Source: Comamonadaceae bacterium (GTDB taxonomy: Bacteria > Pseudomonadota > Gammaproteobacteria > Burkholderiales > Burkholderiaceae_C). Taken from it: a stretch of DNA of 64,000 nt. The DNA is taken from positions 124,001-188,000 of the forward strand of contig CANJWZ010000001.1 in the NCBI GenBank assembly GCA_947478725.1. The letters run 5' to 3'. The translations under genes were made by a program, and so were the position numbers. Below the pieces are notes generated by a model that had not been told where the DNA came from, did no database searches, and was given only the letters and a program-made list of their open reading frames with translations. Below, in pieces: positions 55,051 to 64,000 of the stretch (positions are counted from its first letter, which is position 1; every line of letters begins with the position of its first letter).

Positions 55051-56561
55051 AGCATGACCCCCTCTTCAAGGGCCAGTGCCTGCACCGCGTCGCAAAATGC
55101 TCTGGCGCGGTGCTCATAGTTGTCAAACATGTCAAAGCTGGCACAGGCGGGGGACATCAGCACAGCGTCTCCGGCCAATGCGTGCCCGAAAGCCAGGCTG
55201 ACCGCTTCCTGCATGGATCCAGCGTCGAGCAAAACGACGGCACTGTTGCCCAGCGCAGCCTTGATCAATGGCGCGTCGCGTCCTATCAGGATCACGGCCC
55301 GCGCATAACGCGACATCGGGCCAGCCAAAGGCGAGAAGTCCTGCTCTTTGCCAACGCCGCCCAAAATCACGACCAGTTTGCGTTGTGCACCCAGGCCAAA
55401 AAGCGCAGCAACGGTCGCACCCACGTTGGTGCCTTTGCTGTCATCGAAATATTCAACCCCGTTGATGACGGCCACCGACTCAACACGATGGGGCTCGCCC
55501 CGGTACTCGCGCAGACCGTGCAGCATCGGGCTCAAGACGCAGCCTGCGGCAGTGCTGAGTGCCAGTGCTGCCAGCGCGTTGGTGGCATTGTGCAAGCCAT
55601 GAATGCGCAGCGCCTCCACTGGCATCAGGCGCTGAATGTACAACTGTGCCTCGTCGCTTTTTTCACCCCGTTTGCGTTTGATGGTTTCGTCAAGCTCTGC
55701 TGCACGTACCAGCCATGCCATGCCGTTCACATTTTCGATGCCGTAGTCACCGGGCCGCTGCGGCTCATCGTGGCCATAGCTCAGGTAGCTGCGCAGGGGC
55801 TTGCCCTTGACCGGAGAAGGAACGGCAGCCATGACCAGCGGGTCGTTGCGATTGAGCACCATCAGGCCAGCTTGGCCATAAATATTATTTTTGGCCGCTG
55901 CATAGGCTTCAAAAGTGCCATGCCAGTCCAGATGGTCCTGGGTGATGTTCAGCACTGCCGCCACGGCGGGTTCGAAGTTCTGAATGCCGTCCAGTTGAAA
56001 GCTGGACAACTCCAGCACCCACAGGTCAGGCAAGCTGTCGGTGTCGAGTTTTTCGGCCAGCGTATCGAGCAAGGTGGGGCCAATGTTGCCAGCTACTGCC
56101 ACCGTTTTACCGGCCCGCTCTGCCAATTGGCCAGTCAATGAGGTCACGGTTGTCTTGCCGTTGGTGCCTGTGATGCCAATCACTTGGGGGGCGTAAGCAG
56201 TGCCCTCCTTCAAGTCGCTCAATGCCTGTGCAAACAGGCTGAGTTCATTGCCAACATCCAGACCACTTGCAGCGGCAGCAGCAGACACAGCCGCAGTCGA
56301 TGCAGGACTTAAACCGGGACTTTTGACAACCATGGCAAACGGTGCCAACCCGTCCACTGTGTCTAGTAAGGCCGCCATCATCTCTGCCTGAACAAACCGG
56401 GCCGACGGCACACTGACGCGCAGCGCTGCAAGCTGGGGCGGCTCGGCTCTCGTGTCTGCCACAGTGACTTGCGCGCCGCACCTGGCACACCAGCGCGCCA
56501 GCGCCAGACCGGAGCTGCCCAAGCCCAGCACAAGAACGTGTTTGTCGGCCAAGTGTTTCAT
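55047..56561 (-). CDS. murD: UDP-N-acetylmuramoylalanine--D-glutamate ligase MurD
   Basis: Adds D-glutamate to UDP-MurNAc-L-Ala. The start at 56561 ([21 protein letters not shown]) overlaps the mraY stop and gives 504 residues, slightly longer than E. coli (438) owing to loops in the middle domain (around 255-300). P-loop [30 protein letters not shown] and [16 protein letters not shown] are present. Confidence 0.96.
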   Translation of the reverse strand: MKHLADKHVLVLGLGSSGLALARWCARCGAQVTVADTRAEPPQLAALRVSVPSARFVQAEMMAALLDTVDGLAPFAMVVKSPGLSPASTAAVSAAAAASGLDVGNELSLFAQALSDLKEGTAYAPQVIGITGTNGKTTVTSLTGQLAERAGKTVAVAGNIGPTLLDTLAEKLDTDSLPDLWVLELSSFQLDGIQNFEPAVAAVLNITQDHLDWHGTFEAYAAAKNNIYGQAGLMVLNRNDPLVMAAVPSPVKGKPLRSYLSYGHDEPQRPGDYGIENVNGMAWLVRAAELDETIKRKRGEKSDEAQLYIQRLMPVEALRIHGLHNATNALAALALSTAAGCVLSPMLHGLREYRGEPHRVESVAVINGVEYFDDSKGTNVGATVAALFGLGAQRKLVVILGGVGKEQDFSPLAGPMSRYARAVILIGRDAPLIKAALGNSAVVLLDAGSMQEAVSLAFGHALAGDAVLMSPACASFDMFDNYEHRARAFCDAVQALALEEGVML

Positions 56562-57736
56562 CGAAGCTTCAAGGTTGAAAGGCCCACCAGACACAACAGC
56601 ATGGTGATGATCCAGAAGCGCACCACGACCTGCGTTTCCTTCCAGCCGCTTTTTTCAAAATGATGGTGCAAAGGCGCCATTTTCAAAATCCGCCGGCCCT
56701 CGCCAAAACGCTTTTTGGTGTACTTAAAGTAACTGACTTGAAGCATCACCGACAACGCTTCGACGACGAAAATGCCGCCCATGATGGCCAACACGATTTC
56801 CTGGCGAACGATGACTGCAATCGTGCCCAGCGCAGCGCCTAATGCCAGCGCCCCCACATCACCCATGAAGACCTGTGCGGGGTGTGTGTTGAACCATAAA
56901 AATGCCAGGCCACTGCCCGCCATCGCCGCGCAAAATATCAACAGTTCCCCCGAGCCTGGTATGTGCGGAAAAAACAGGTACTTTGAGTAGACCGCGCTGC
57001 CGGTCACGTAGGCAAACACTCCCAGGGCAGAGCCCACCATCACCACGGGCATGATGGCCAAGCCGTCGAGCCCATCAGTCAGGTTGACGGCATTGCTCGA
57101 ACCAACAATGACCAGATAAGTCAGGATGACAAAGCCAAACACACCCAGCGGGTAGCTGACCTCTTTGACGAACGGCAGCAAGAGGCCAGCTTTGGGCGGC
57201 AGATTCACATCAAACCCGGATTGAACCCAGCTGACAAACAGGCCCATCACCCTCAGGTTGGAGCTTTCAGAAATACTGAACACCAAATACAGCGCCGCGA
57301 TCAAGCCAATGGCAGATTGCCACAGGTATTTTTCGCGCGAGCGCATGCCCTCGGGGTCTTTGTGAACCACCTTGCGCCAATCGTCAGCCCAGCCGATGGC
57401 ACCGAATCCCAGGGTGACCAGTAAGACAATCCAGACGAAGCGGTTGGACAAGTCTGCCCACAACAGAGTTGAAATGGCGATACAAAGCAAGATCAAAACA
57501 CCACCCATGGTGGGCGTTCCTGATTTGCTCAGATGCGTTTGCATGGCGTATTCGCGAATGGGTTGGCCGATTTTCAGGGCTGCCAGCCTGCGGATAACGA
57601 TCGGCCCGGCCACCAAACCCATCAGCAGCGCGGTCAACGCCGCCATCACAGCACGAAACGTCAGGTACTGAAACACCCGGAAGAATCCAAATTCAGGTGA
57701 CAGGGTCTGAAGCCATTGGCTCAGGTTGATCAGCAT
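56558..57736 (-). CDS. mraY: Phospho-N-acetylmuramoyl-pentapeptide-transferase MraY
   Basis: Ten-helix membrane enzyme that makes lipid I on undecaprenyl phosphate. The 392 residues include [15 protein letters not shown], the catalytic Asp region [32 protein letters not shown] and [11 protein letters not shown] (the His cluster). ATG 57736 overlaps the murF stop by seven bases (ATGCTGA), the one junction in this run that is not a four-base overlap. Confidence 0.97.
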   Translation of the reverse strand: MLINLSQWLQTLSPEFGFFRVFQYLTFRAVMAALTALLMGLVAGPIVIRRLAALKIGQPIREYAMQTHLSKSGTPTMGGVLILLCIAISTLLWADLSNRFVWIVLLVTLGFGAIGWADDWRKVVHKDPEGMRSREKYLWQSAIGLIAALYLVFSISESSNLRVMGLFVSWVQSGFDVNLPPKAGLLLPFVKEVSYPLGVFGFVILTYLVIVGSSNAVNLTDGLDGLAIMPVVMVGSALGVFAYVTGSAVYSKYLFFPHIPGSGELLIFCAAMAGSGLAFLWFNTHPAQVFMGDVGALALGAALGTIAVIVRQEIVLAIMGGIFVVEALSVMLQVSYFKYTKKRFGEGRRILKMAPLHHHFEKSGWKETQVVVRFWIITMLLCLVGLSTLKLR

Positions 57737-59103
57737 AAGGTGTCCTGTTGTTGTTCTTGTATGGACATGACCACACGTTCCATCTTCATGAAGCGCGACC
57801 CCTTGACGAGCACGCTGTTGACATCTGGCAGTTGTGCCAGTACGGCCTGTTTCAGTGCGTCAACATCGTCAAAATGTCTTCCCTTGCCAAAGCTTTGACT
57901 GGCCAAACGGGCCTGCGCACCGAGGGTGTAAAGATCGTCGATGCCCTGGGCGTTTGCCAAGCGTCCCGCCTCGGCATGAAACTGCGGACCCTGGTCCCCC
58001 ACCTCGCCCATATCACCCATCACCAGCAGGCGCGGGCCTGGCAATGCCGCCAGCACGTCAATGGCCGCGTGCATCGAGTCCGGGTTGGCGTTGTAGGTGT
58101 CGTCAATCAGCGTGACATACCGGCCTTCAAATCGAATCTGAATCGTGCGCGAACGTCCCTTGACAGGCTCGAAACCACTCAAGCCGCTTGAAATGCATTC
58201 CAGCGGCACACCAGCGGCCAATGCGCAGGCTGTTGCAGCCAATGCATTTTTCACGTTGTGCATGCCTGCAACGGCCAGCGTGAAAGCCAGAGGACCTTGT
58301 GGTGTTTTTGCCGTCACCTGCCAGCCCGCCCCCATCCAGTGGGCGTCAGCTGTGACGTCAGCATCGCCTGCAAGGGCGAACGTCAGCATCGAACGGGTAC
58401 CCGCTTTTTTCATCCATAGTGCTGAATAGTCGTCATCTGCCGGGAACACGGCGACACCCTCGGGGCCCAAGGCATCGATCACGGCTGCGTTTTCATGTGC
58501 CACCGCTTCAACCGTGCCCATGAACTCCAGGTGTTCACGCTGCGCGTTGTTGACCAGGGCGACAGTGGGCTTGGTGATGTCGGCAAGATAAGCGATTTCG
58601 CCGGGGTGGTTCATGCCAAGCTCTACGACACCTATGCGGTGATTTGCCGTCAAGCGCAGCAGCGTTAAGGGCACGCCAACATCGTTGTTCAAGTTACCTT
58701 CGGTGGCAAAAGCCTGGGCTGGCTGAAAAGCACGCAAGATCGATGCGATCATTTGCGTCACCGTGGTTTTGCCATTGCTGCCCGTCACAGCAATCAGCGG
58801 CAAGTCGAATTGACCGCGCCAGCCAGCTGCCAACTGGCCCAAGGCCTTTCTGGAGTCGTTGACTTGCAGACCTGGCAAGCCAGCCTGCGCCAGACCGTGC
58901 TGCGCCAGCGCTGCAACAGCACCCTGCGCTTTGGCCTGAACCAAAAAATCATGCGCGTCAAAGTTGTCACCTTTGAGTGCAACGAAAAAATCACCCGCTT
59001 TCAGGCTGCGGGTGTCGGTGTGCACACGCATGATGTCAATATGGCCATCGCCGACCAGCTGGACGGCATCGACCCAGCCTGCTGCCTGTTGCAAGGTCAT
59101 CAT
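57730..59103 (-). CDS. murF: UDP-MurNAc-tripeptide--D-Ala-D-Ala ligase MurF
   Basis: Last Mur ligase, adding the D-Ala-D-Ala made by Ddl. The 457 residues show the N-terminal [24 protein letters not shown] domain, P-loop [35 protein letters not shown] and [18 protein letters not shown]. The ATG pair at its start overlaps the murE stop. Confidence 0.96.
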   Translation of the reverse strand: MMTLQQAAGWVDAVQLVGDGHIDIMRVHTDTRSLKAGDFFVALKGDNFDAHDFLVQAKAQGAVAALAQHGLAQAGLPGLQVNDSRKALGQLAAGWRGQFDLPLIAVTGSNGKTTVTQMIASILRAFQPAQAFATEGNLNNDVGVPLTLLRLTANHRIGVVELGMNHPGEIAYLADITKPTVALVNNAQREHLEFMGTVEAVAHENAAVIDALGPEGVAVFPADDDYSALWMKKAGTRSMLTFALAGDADVTADAHWMGAGWQVTAKTPQGPLAFTLAVAGMHNVKNALAATACALAAGVPLECISSGLSGFEPVKGRSRTIQIRFEGRYVTLIDDTYNANPDSMHAAIDVLAALPGPRLLVMGDMGEVGDQGPQFHAEAGRLANAQGIDDLYTLGAQARLASQSFGKGRHFDDVDALKQAVLAQLPDVNSVLVKGSRFMKMERVVMSIQEQQQDTLC

Positions 59104-60599
59104 GAGCCGGCTCCCACCCGTTGGCGCGCTTTCAAGGCAGCGCGTGCATGAAGCTGGTCTTCAAATGGGTATTTAACGCCGTCAATGTCCTGGCTGGTTT
59201 CATGACCCTTGCCTGCCAGCAACACGACATCCTCAGGTTGTGCATCTGCGATGGCTTGAACAATCGCCTGAGCGCGGTCAGATTGCACATGCACTGATTC
59301 ATGCTGCGCGTCCCGTCGGGTCAAACCCAGCAAAATCTGGCTGATGATGGCTGAAGGGCTTTCGCTGCGCGGGTTGTCGCTGGTCACGACGATATGGTCT
59401 GAATATTTTTGGGCCATCGCTGCCATCAGGGGGCGTTTTGTAGCATCGCGATCACCGCCGCAACCAAACACGCACCACAAGCGCCCGCCCCTGTCATCGG
59501 CGACAGGACGAAGCGCCACAAGAACCTTTTCAATGGCATCGGGGGTGTGCGCGTAGTCAATCACCACCAGCGGCGTACCCGCTTCACCCAGGGTATTCAG
59601 GCGACCCGGCACAAGGGGTAAAAAGCAGCAGGCTTTGGCGGCGTCTTCCAGGGGCACGCCCAAGGCGCGCATCGCGCCCAGTACCCCCAAAAGATTCGAG
59701 ACGTTATACAGGCCCACCGCAGGGGTGCTCACTTCCCGCCGCTCCACACCTTCGACAACAATAAATTTCAGGATGCTGCCGCTTTGTTGAATCGCCTCAG
59801 CCTGCAAGCGGGCAGGCTGACCGACGGAAACCGTCCACACATCAAGACCTGATGACTTGAGTTTTTCATTTAAAAACTGGCCACGTGCATCGTCTGTATT
59901 GATGACGGCAGATGCCAGAGCAGGCCATGCAAAAAGCGACTCCTTGGCCGACCAGTAGTCTTGCATCGACCCGTGATAGTCCAGATGGTCCTGCGTGAAG
60001 TTGGTGAACACGGCGACCTGAAACTGCGTTCCATCCAGCCGCTGCTCGGCGATGCCGATGGACGACGCTTCAATCGCGCAGGCCGCAAAACCTTCATCCA
60101 CAAATCGCCTCAACTGCTGCTGCAGCAAGACCGGGTCTGGTGTGGTCAGGCCATTGAAAACCAGCGTCTCAGGAGCGCCAATACCCAGCGTGCCAACCAT
60201 CGCGCATTTTCGATGGAGCTTGCCCAGTGCGTGCGCTAACCACCATGCGGTGGATGTTTTGCCGTTGGTTCCCGTGATGGCAACGGTTTGCAGGTGCTTG
60301 CTGGGTTCTTCAAAATATGCTGCTGCTATTGGCGCTGCTGCGCTTTTGAGTCCGGCATAAACGGCAATCTTTTCGCTGGAAAAACCATACTTTTCAACCC
60401 CATCGGCATCCACCAGGCAAGCATTTGCTCCAACCTTCAGCACATCGTTGACGTATTGACGCGCATCGCTGGCAGCACCAGGCCAGGCCATCAACCCGTC
60501 ACCCGCCTGAACGCTTCGGCTGTCTGCGTACAGACTACCTGTGACACGCGCACGCAACCAACCGGCGGCCTCAAGTGGCGTATGCAGTTGCGTGATCAA
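59100..60599 (-). CDS. murE: UDP-MurNAc-dipeptide--meso-DAP ligase MurE
   Basis: Adds the third residue of the stem peptide. The 499 residues show P-loop [33 protein letters not shown] and SDNPRSESP; the DNPR motif marks specificity for meso-diaminopimelate, consistent with the DAP-tripeptide ligase Mpl here. The first codon is TTG, overlapping the ftsI stop as TTGA. Near 60310-60340 the code is rich in GCTGCT units giving AAPIAAAYF. Confidence 0.96.
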   Translation of the reverse strand: MITQLHTPLEAAGWLRARVTGSLYADSRSVQAGDGLMAWPGAASDARQYVNDVLKVGANACLVDADGVEKYGFSSEKIAVYAGLKSAAAPIAAAYFEEPSKHLQTVAITGTNGKTSTAWWLAHALGKLHRKCAMVGTLGIGAPETLVFNGLTTPDPVLLQQQLRRFVDEGFAACAIEASSIGIAEQRLDGTQFQVAVFTNFTQDHLDYHGSMQDYWSAKESLFAWPALASAVINTDDARGQFLNEKLKSSGLDVWTVSVGQPARLQAEAIQQSGSILKFIVVEGVERREVSTPAVGLYNVSNLLGVLGAMRALGVPLEDAAKACCFLPLVPGRLNTLGEAGTPLVVIDYAHTPDAIEKVLVALRPVADDRGGRLWCVFGCGGDRDATKRPLMAAMAQKYSDHIVVTSDNPRSESPSAIISQILLGLTRRDAQHESVHVQSDRAQAIVQAIADAQPEDVVLLAGKGHETSQDIDGVKYPFEDQLHARAALKARQRVGAGS

Positions 60600-62338
60600 A
60601 ACGACTCCTCCACCGCATGGGTCACGATTTGCGGCTTGACAGACATATCAGGCTGCACGCCTTTCATGCGCAGCGCCTGCTGTACAAGCTCGCTGAACAC
60701 GGGCGCGGCAACTTCACCGCCGTAATACTTCCCGGCCCGCGGCTCATCAATCATCACCGCCACAATCACGCGGGGTGTGTCAATCGGTGCCATGCCGACA
60801 AACCAGCCCCGGTATCTCCTGTCCTTGTCGGTGCCGTAACTTTTACCAACCTGCTTGTAGGCCGTACCAGATTTTCCGCCGACTGAATAACCCAGCGTCT
60901 GCGCCTTTTGCCCGGTACCGCCAGGGCCAGCGGCCATTTGCAGCATGGTGCGAATTTCGGACGCTGTCTTGCTGGAAAAAACCTGCACCCCTGTTGCAGG
61001 CTCATCACTTTTGAGCATGGTGGCAGAGATGACTTGCCCATCGTGAGCAAACACGGTGTAAGCCCGCGCCATCTGGAACAACGATGCAGACAAGCCATAG
61101 CCATAAGACATGGTGGCCTGCTCAATGGGTCGCCATGTCTTATAAGGCCGCAAGCGGCCCGACACGACGCCTGGAAAGGTGATTTGCGGTTTTTGGCCAA
61201 AACCTGCCTGTGAAAATACTTCCCACATTTCACGAGGCTGCATCTGCATCGCCATTTTGACCGTGCCAACATTGCTGGATTTCTGAATCACTTCCTGCAC
61301 CGTCAGCACGCCATGGGGATGCGCGTCTGAAATTGTCGAGCCGGTGATTTGCATGCGGCCTGGCGCCGTCTGGATGGGGGTTTCAGGTTTGACCCGGCCC
61401 GTCTCCAGTGCCAGCCCCACAGTGAAGGCCTTCATCACCGAGCCAGGTTCAAAAGTATCGGTCAGGGCGCGGTTACGCGTCTGGTTGCCTGTCATGTTTT
61501 GACGCTTGTCAGGCACATAACTTGGATAGTTGGCCATCGCCAGAACTTCGCCAGTGATGGCATCGAGCATCACCACACTGCCGGCCACCGCCTTGTTGGC
61601 AATCACTGCATCACGCAGCTTTTGATAGGCGACAAATTGCATTTTGCTGTCAATGGACAGCTGCAGGTCTTTGCCATCGACTGGCGGCACTTGTTCACGC
61701 GTGTCTTCCACCACGCGGCCCAAGCGGTCTTTGATCACACGGCGCGAACCTGGCCTGCCGCCCAACTCCTTATTGAAAGCCAGCTCCATGCCTTCCTGGC
61801 CACGGTCTTCAATGTTGGTAAAGCCCACCACGTGCGCAATGGTTTCGCCCTCAGGATACTGACGCTTGTATTCCTTGCGCTGATAAATACCCTTGATACC
61901 AAGTGCAGCGATTTTTTGCGCGACGTCATCGTCCACCTGACGCTTTATCCAGACAAAATTCTTGTCCTCGTCAGCCAGTTTTTTATTCAGGTCTGCAAGC
62001 GGCAACTCCAGAAGCCGGGCCAGTTCCGTCAGTTGTTCTTTGCTGGCATTGATGTCTTCAGGAATGGCCCAGATGCTGGGCGCAGGAACACTGGAGGCCA
62101 GTATCAGCCCATTGCGGTCCAAAATGCGGCCGCGATTGGCGGGCAGCTCCAGCGTTCGTACAAACCGGACCTCGCCCTGCCTTTGAAAGAACTCATTTCC
62201 CAGGACCTGCACGTAGGCCGCGCGGCCAGCGAGCCCGGCAAAAGCCAGTGCAATCGCTGCCACAACAAATTTGCTGCGCCAGACAGGCGTCTTGCTGGCC
62301 AGCAAAGGGCTGGACGTGTACTGCACACTGCGGCTCAT
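60596..62338 (-). CDS. ftsI: Peptidoglycan transpeptidase FtsI (PBP3)
   Basis: Class B penicillin-binding protein that crosslinks septal wall. The 580 residues have one N-terminal helix (FVVAAIALAFAGLAGRAAYV), a pedestal domain (RGRILDRNGLILASS), and the transpeptidase domain with SVMK (active-site Ser), SSN and KSGT motifs in FEPGSVMKAFTVG, IQKSSNVGTVKM and GGKSGTAYK. ATG overlaps the ftsL stop as ATGA. Confidence 0.97.
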   Translation of the reverse strand: MSRSVQYTSSPLLASKTPVWRSKFVVAAIALAFAGLAGRAAYVQVLGNEFFQRQGEVRFVRTLELPANRGRILDRNGLILASSVPAPSIWAIPEDINASKEQLTELARLLELPLADLNKKLADEDKNFVWIKRQVDDDVAQKIAALGIKGIYQRKEYKRQYPEGETIAHVVGFTNIEDRGQEGMELAFNKELGGRPGSRRVIKDRLGRVVEDTREQVPPVDGKDLQLSIDSKMQFVAYQKLRDAVIANKAVAGSVVMLDAITGEVLAMANYPSYVPDKRQNMTGNQTRNRALTDTFEPGSVMKAFTVGLALETGRVKPETPIQTAPGRMQITGSTISDAHPHGVLTVQEVIQKSSNVGTVKMAMQMQPREMWEVFSQAGFGQKPQITFPGVVSGRLRPYKTWRPIEQATMSYGYGLSASLFQMARAYTVFAHDGQVISATMLKSDEPATGVQVFSSKTASEIRTMLQMAAGPGGTGQKAQTLGYSVGGKSGTAYKQVGKSYGTDKDRRYRGWFVGMAPIDTPRVIVAVMIDEPRAGKYYGGEVAAPVFSELVQQALRMKGVQPDMSVKPQIVTHAVEESF

Positions 62339-62625
62339 TTTGTGACTCCCGTCACGGTGCCATCTTTTTGCGACACGTACTGCGTGATGGCTGGTGTCAC
62401 CGTACGCATCTGTAGCTGGTCCTTGGCCAGTTTTTCAACGCGCAGTGGCGTCGCCTGGGCCCGTTTTTCAACTTGCAGACGCTCGTTTTCCGCTTCAAGC
62501 ACGCGGTTTTTGGTGGTCGCTTTTTCAAGCTCAACAAACAGCCTGCGTGACTCGTACTGGGTACGCACCAGATACAGCGCACTCGCCAAAACTGCGACCA
62601 AGAGCACCAGATTGAGCCGCGTCAT
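62335..62625 (-). CDS. ftsL: Cell division protein FtsL
   Basis: Small bitopic division protein, 96 residues: a short start, one helix ([17 protein letters not shown]), and a periplasmic coiled coil ([29 protein letters not shown]) that pairs with FtsB. Identity rests on size, topology and position between rsmH and ftsI. Confidence 0.94.
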   Translation of the reverse strand: MTRLNLVLLVAVLASALYLVRTQYESRRLFVELEKATTKNRVLEAENERLQVEKRAQATPLRVEKLAKDQLQMRTVTPAITQYVSQKDGTVTGVTK

Positions 62626-63545
62626 GCAGGCACCTCCGTGCGTTCGGCAATGCGCATCACGGCACTGCGTGCGCGCGGGTTGGCGGCTATTTCAGCTTCA
62701 CCCGGTTTGATGCGTCCCAGTGCATTCAGGCGCATCGCCTTGGGAGCCGCAAACGGCGCCCGGCGGTCAAACACTTCGCGCGAGTGCTCGGCGATGAATT
62801 GCTTGACGATGCGGTCTTCTAGCGAATGAAAACTGATCACGACCAACCGGCCTCCAGGTTGTAAAACGTTGAGTGACGCCGCTAACGCCTGACTGAGCTC
62901 TTCAAGCTCGGCGTTGATGAAAATCCGAAAAGCCTGAAACGTGCGCGTAGCCGGGTCCTTGCCCGGCTCGCGGGTTTTGACCGCGCCAGCCACGATTTGG
63001 GCCAACTCATGGGTGCGCTTGATGCTCCCCCGCTCCTGCCTTGCACGATCAATCGCCTTTGCAATCGGCCCAGCAAACCGTTCTTCTCCATAGTCACGAA
63101 TCACCTCCGTGATGCTTTCTACTGACGCATCGGCAAGCCACTCGGCCACGTTCTGGCCACGGGTGGTGTCCATTCGCATGTCCAGGGGTCCGTCCCCCCG
63201 AAACGAAAATCCTCGCGCTGCGTTGTCGATTTGGGGCGAACTGATGCCCAGGTCCATCAGCAGGCCTGCAGCGCTTGACGCTGCCAGGTTGGCGAGCTGA
63301 TAGAAGCCCTCGTGGCGAATTGAAAATCGCGGGTCGCTGATGGCGGCCGCCTCCAGAACCGCCTCCGGATCCTTGTCGAAAGCCGTCAGCTTTCCATGAG
63401 CCGAGAGTTGCGAAAGAATCAGCCGGGAGTGTCCGCCGCGCCCGAAGGTCGCGTCGATGTAGTGTCCGTCTGGCAAGATGCGAAGCGCTGCAACTGCTTC
63501 GTTCAACAAGACGGTGCGGTGTGTCCATGGGTCCTGCACCATCAT
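62622..63545 (-). CDS. rsmH: 16S rRNA m4C1402 methyltransferase RsmH (MraW)
   Basis: SAM-dependent enzyme that methylates C1402 in the ribosomal P site. The 307 residues show [63 protein letters not shown] and [15 protein letters not shown]. The gene lies four bases after mraZ; the second Met (63542) is an alternative start. Confidence 0.97.
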   Translation of the reverse strand: MMVQDPWTHRTVLLNEAVAALRILPDGHYIDATFGRGGHSRLILSQLSAHGKLTAFDKDPEAVLEAAAISDPRFSIRHEGFYQLANLAASSAAGLLMDLGISSPQIDNAARGFSFRGDGPLDMRMDTTRGQNVAEWLADASVESITEVIRDYGEERFAGPIAKAIDRARQERGSIKRTHELAQIVAGAVKTREPGKDPATRTFQAFRIFINAELEELSQALAASLNVLQPGGRLVVISFHSLEDRIVKQFIAEHSREVFDRRAPFAAPKAMRLNALGRIKPGEAEIAANPRARSAVMRIAERTEVPA

Positions 63546-63549
63546 CTTT

Positions 63550-63978
63550 CTAAAACGAGAAGTCCCTGAAGACGTCAGGCATGTCGCCTTTCATCTGCTC
63601 GGATTCTTGTGCTGTGTAGGTTGATGCATCCCAAAGTTCAAAATAGCCGCCCATGCCAAGCAACACGGTGTCTTTGCTAATGCCCGCTGCTGCGCGCAGC
63701 TCTGGCGACACCAGTACGCGTCCGGTCGCATCCATGTCGACATCCATCGCGTTGCCCAGAAAGATCCGCTTCCACCACTGCGCCTGCATGGGCAGGGAGG
63801 CAATCCGGTCGCGGAATTTTTCCCACTCGTTGCGCGGGAAAATCATCAGGCAGCCGTGTGGGTGCCGGGTGATGGTGAGCTGGCTGCTACTGGTCGCGCT
63901 GAGCACGTCACGATGCCGAGTCGGTATTGACAGCCGACCCTTGGTATCGAGAGCTAACGAAGACGCACCTTGAAACAC
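63550..63978 (-). CDS. mraZ: Division/cell wall cluster regulator MraZ
   Basis: AbrB-fold DNA-binding protein that represses the division and cell wall operon from sites upstream of its own gene. The 142 residues hold two SpoVT/AbrB-like halves: [19 protein letters not shown] and [18 protein letters not shown]. The first codon is GTG 63978. Its direct-repeat operator would lie beyond the right edge of the window; the 22 bases left show nothing. Confidence 0.95.
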   Translation of the reverse strand: MFQGASSLALDTKGRLSIPTRHRDVLSATSSSQLTITRHPHGCLMIFPRNEWEKFRDRIASLPMQAQWWKRIFLGNAMDVDMDATGRVLVSPELRAAAGISKDTVLLGMGGYFELWDASTYTAQESEQMKGDMPDVFRDFSF

Positions 63979-64000
63979 GCTTAAAAGTCCTTGAAAAACA

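Noticed and set aside
54918..56141. Open frame of 407 codons on the plus strand
   Set aside because: It is the antisense shadow of murD and part of ftsW, with shadow-type composition.
1..64000. tRNA, rRNA, CRISPR array, prophage or plasmid origin
   Set aside because: No cloverleaf-type sequence, spaced direct repeats, phage structural genes or replication genes were noticed by reading; a dedicated RNA search was not possible.

Overview
The window looks like a chromosomal segment of a betaproteobacterium, order Burkholderiales, most likely family Comamonadaceae near Polaromonas or Rhodoferax. The evidence is the gene neighbourhoods (pilS-pilR-ampD, accB-accC-prmA, the mra/mur/fts cluster), an alanine/lysine/proline histone H1-like protein, and dispersed short repeats with a GCCCCCTCGGGGGGC core that I associate with this family. 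No rRNA, tRNA or CRISPR array was seen.

Left part (1-31.5 kb) is mainly housekeeping. It holds the 3' part of miaB, a small HNH-like gene, a 0.7-kb gene-free stretch rich in inverted repeats, ffh, ypjD-like, the type IV pilus regulators pilS-pilR, ampD, the class Ia ribonucleotide reductase genes nrdA-nrdB behind two NrdR-box-like sites, a histone H1-like gene, and accB-accC-prmA with a zinc-ribbon gene and a PfkB kinase. Next come a TlpA-like thioredoxin, mpl, an aroG-type DAHP synthase, tldD, a 3-hydroxyisobutyrate dehydrogenase-type gene, rodA, an RNB exonuclease, a TonB-like gene, mtgA and ruvC. The best regulatory find is in front of the DAHP synthase: a 24-codon leader peptide with seven aromatic residues out of eight in a row, followed by a terminator hairpin and a possible antiterminator. 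This is a textbook attenuator layout.

Middle part (31.6-45.4 kb) is an accessory block. A LuxR-type regulator gene lies beside genes for a NIPSNAP protein, a KstD-like flavoprotein dehydrogenase, a hemerythrin-like protein and a Rieske oxygenase. A seven-gene operon follows, with a PotABCD-type ABC transporter, a polysaccharide-deacetylase/cyclic-imidase-like enzyme, a VOC metalloenzyme and a fumarylacetoacetase. Together these suggest an uptake and catabolic pathway for an unidentified cyclic compound, entering central metabolism as fumarate and acetoacetate. A GTCCCC-N5/6-GGGGAC palindrome lies in each of the three promoter regions that serve the structural genes and may be the shared operator. 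The block ends at an IS5-type element whose transposase carries an in-frame amber codon.

Right part (45.5-64 kb), all on the minus strand, is the division and cell wall cluster, in transcription order mraZ-rsmH-ftsL-ftsI-murE-murF-mraY-murD-ftsW-murG-murC-ddl-ftsQ-ftsA-ftsZ-lpxC plus a small membrane protein gene. Ten consecutive-gene junctions overlap by exactly four bases (NTGA).

Repeat copies have entered genes: one copy encodes about 39 in-frame residues inside Mpl, another core lies in the N-terminus of the dehydrogenase beside rodA, and a third sits between ftsZ and lpxC.
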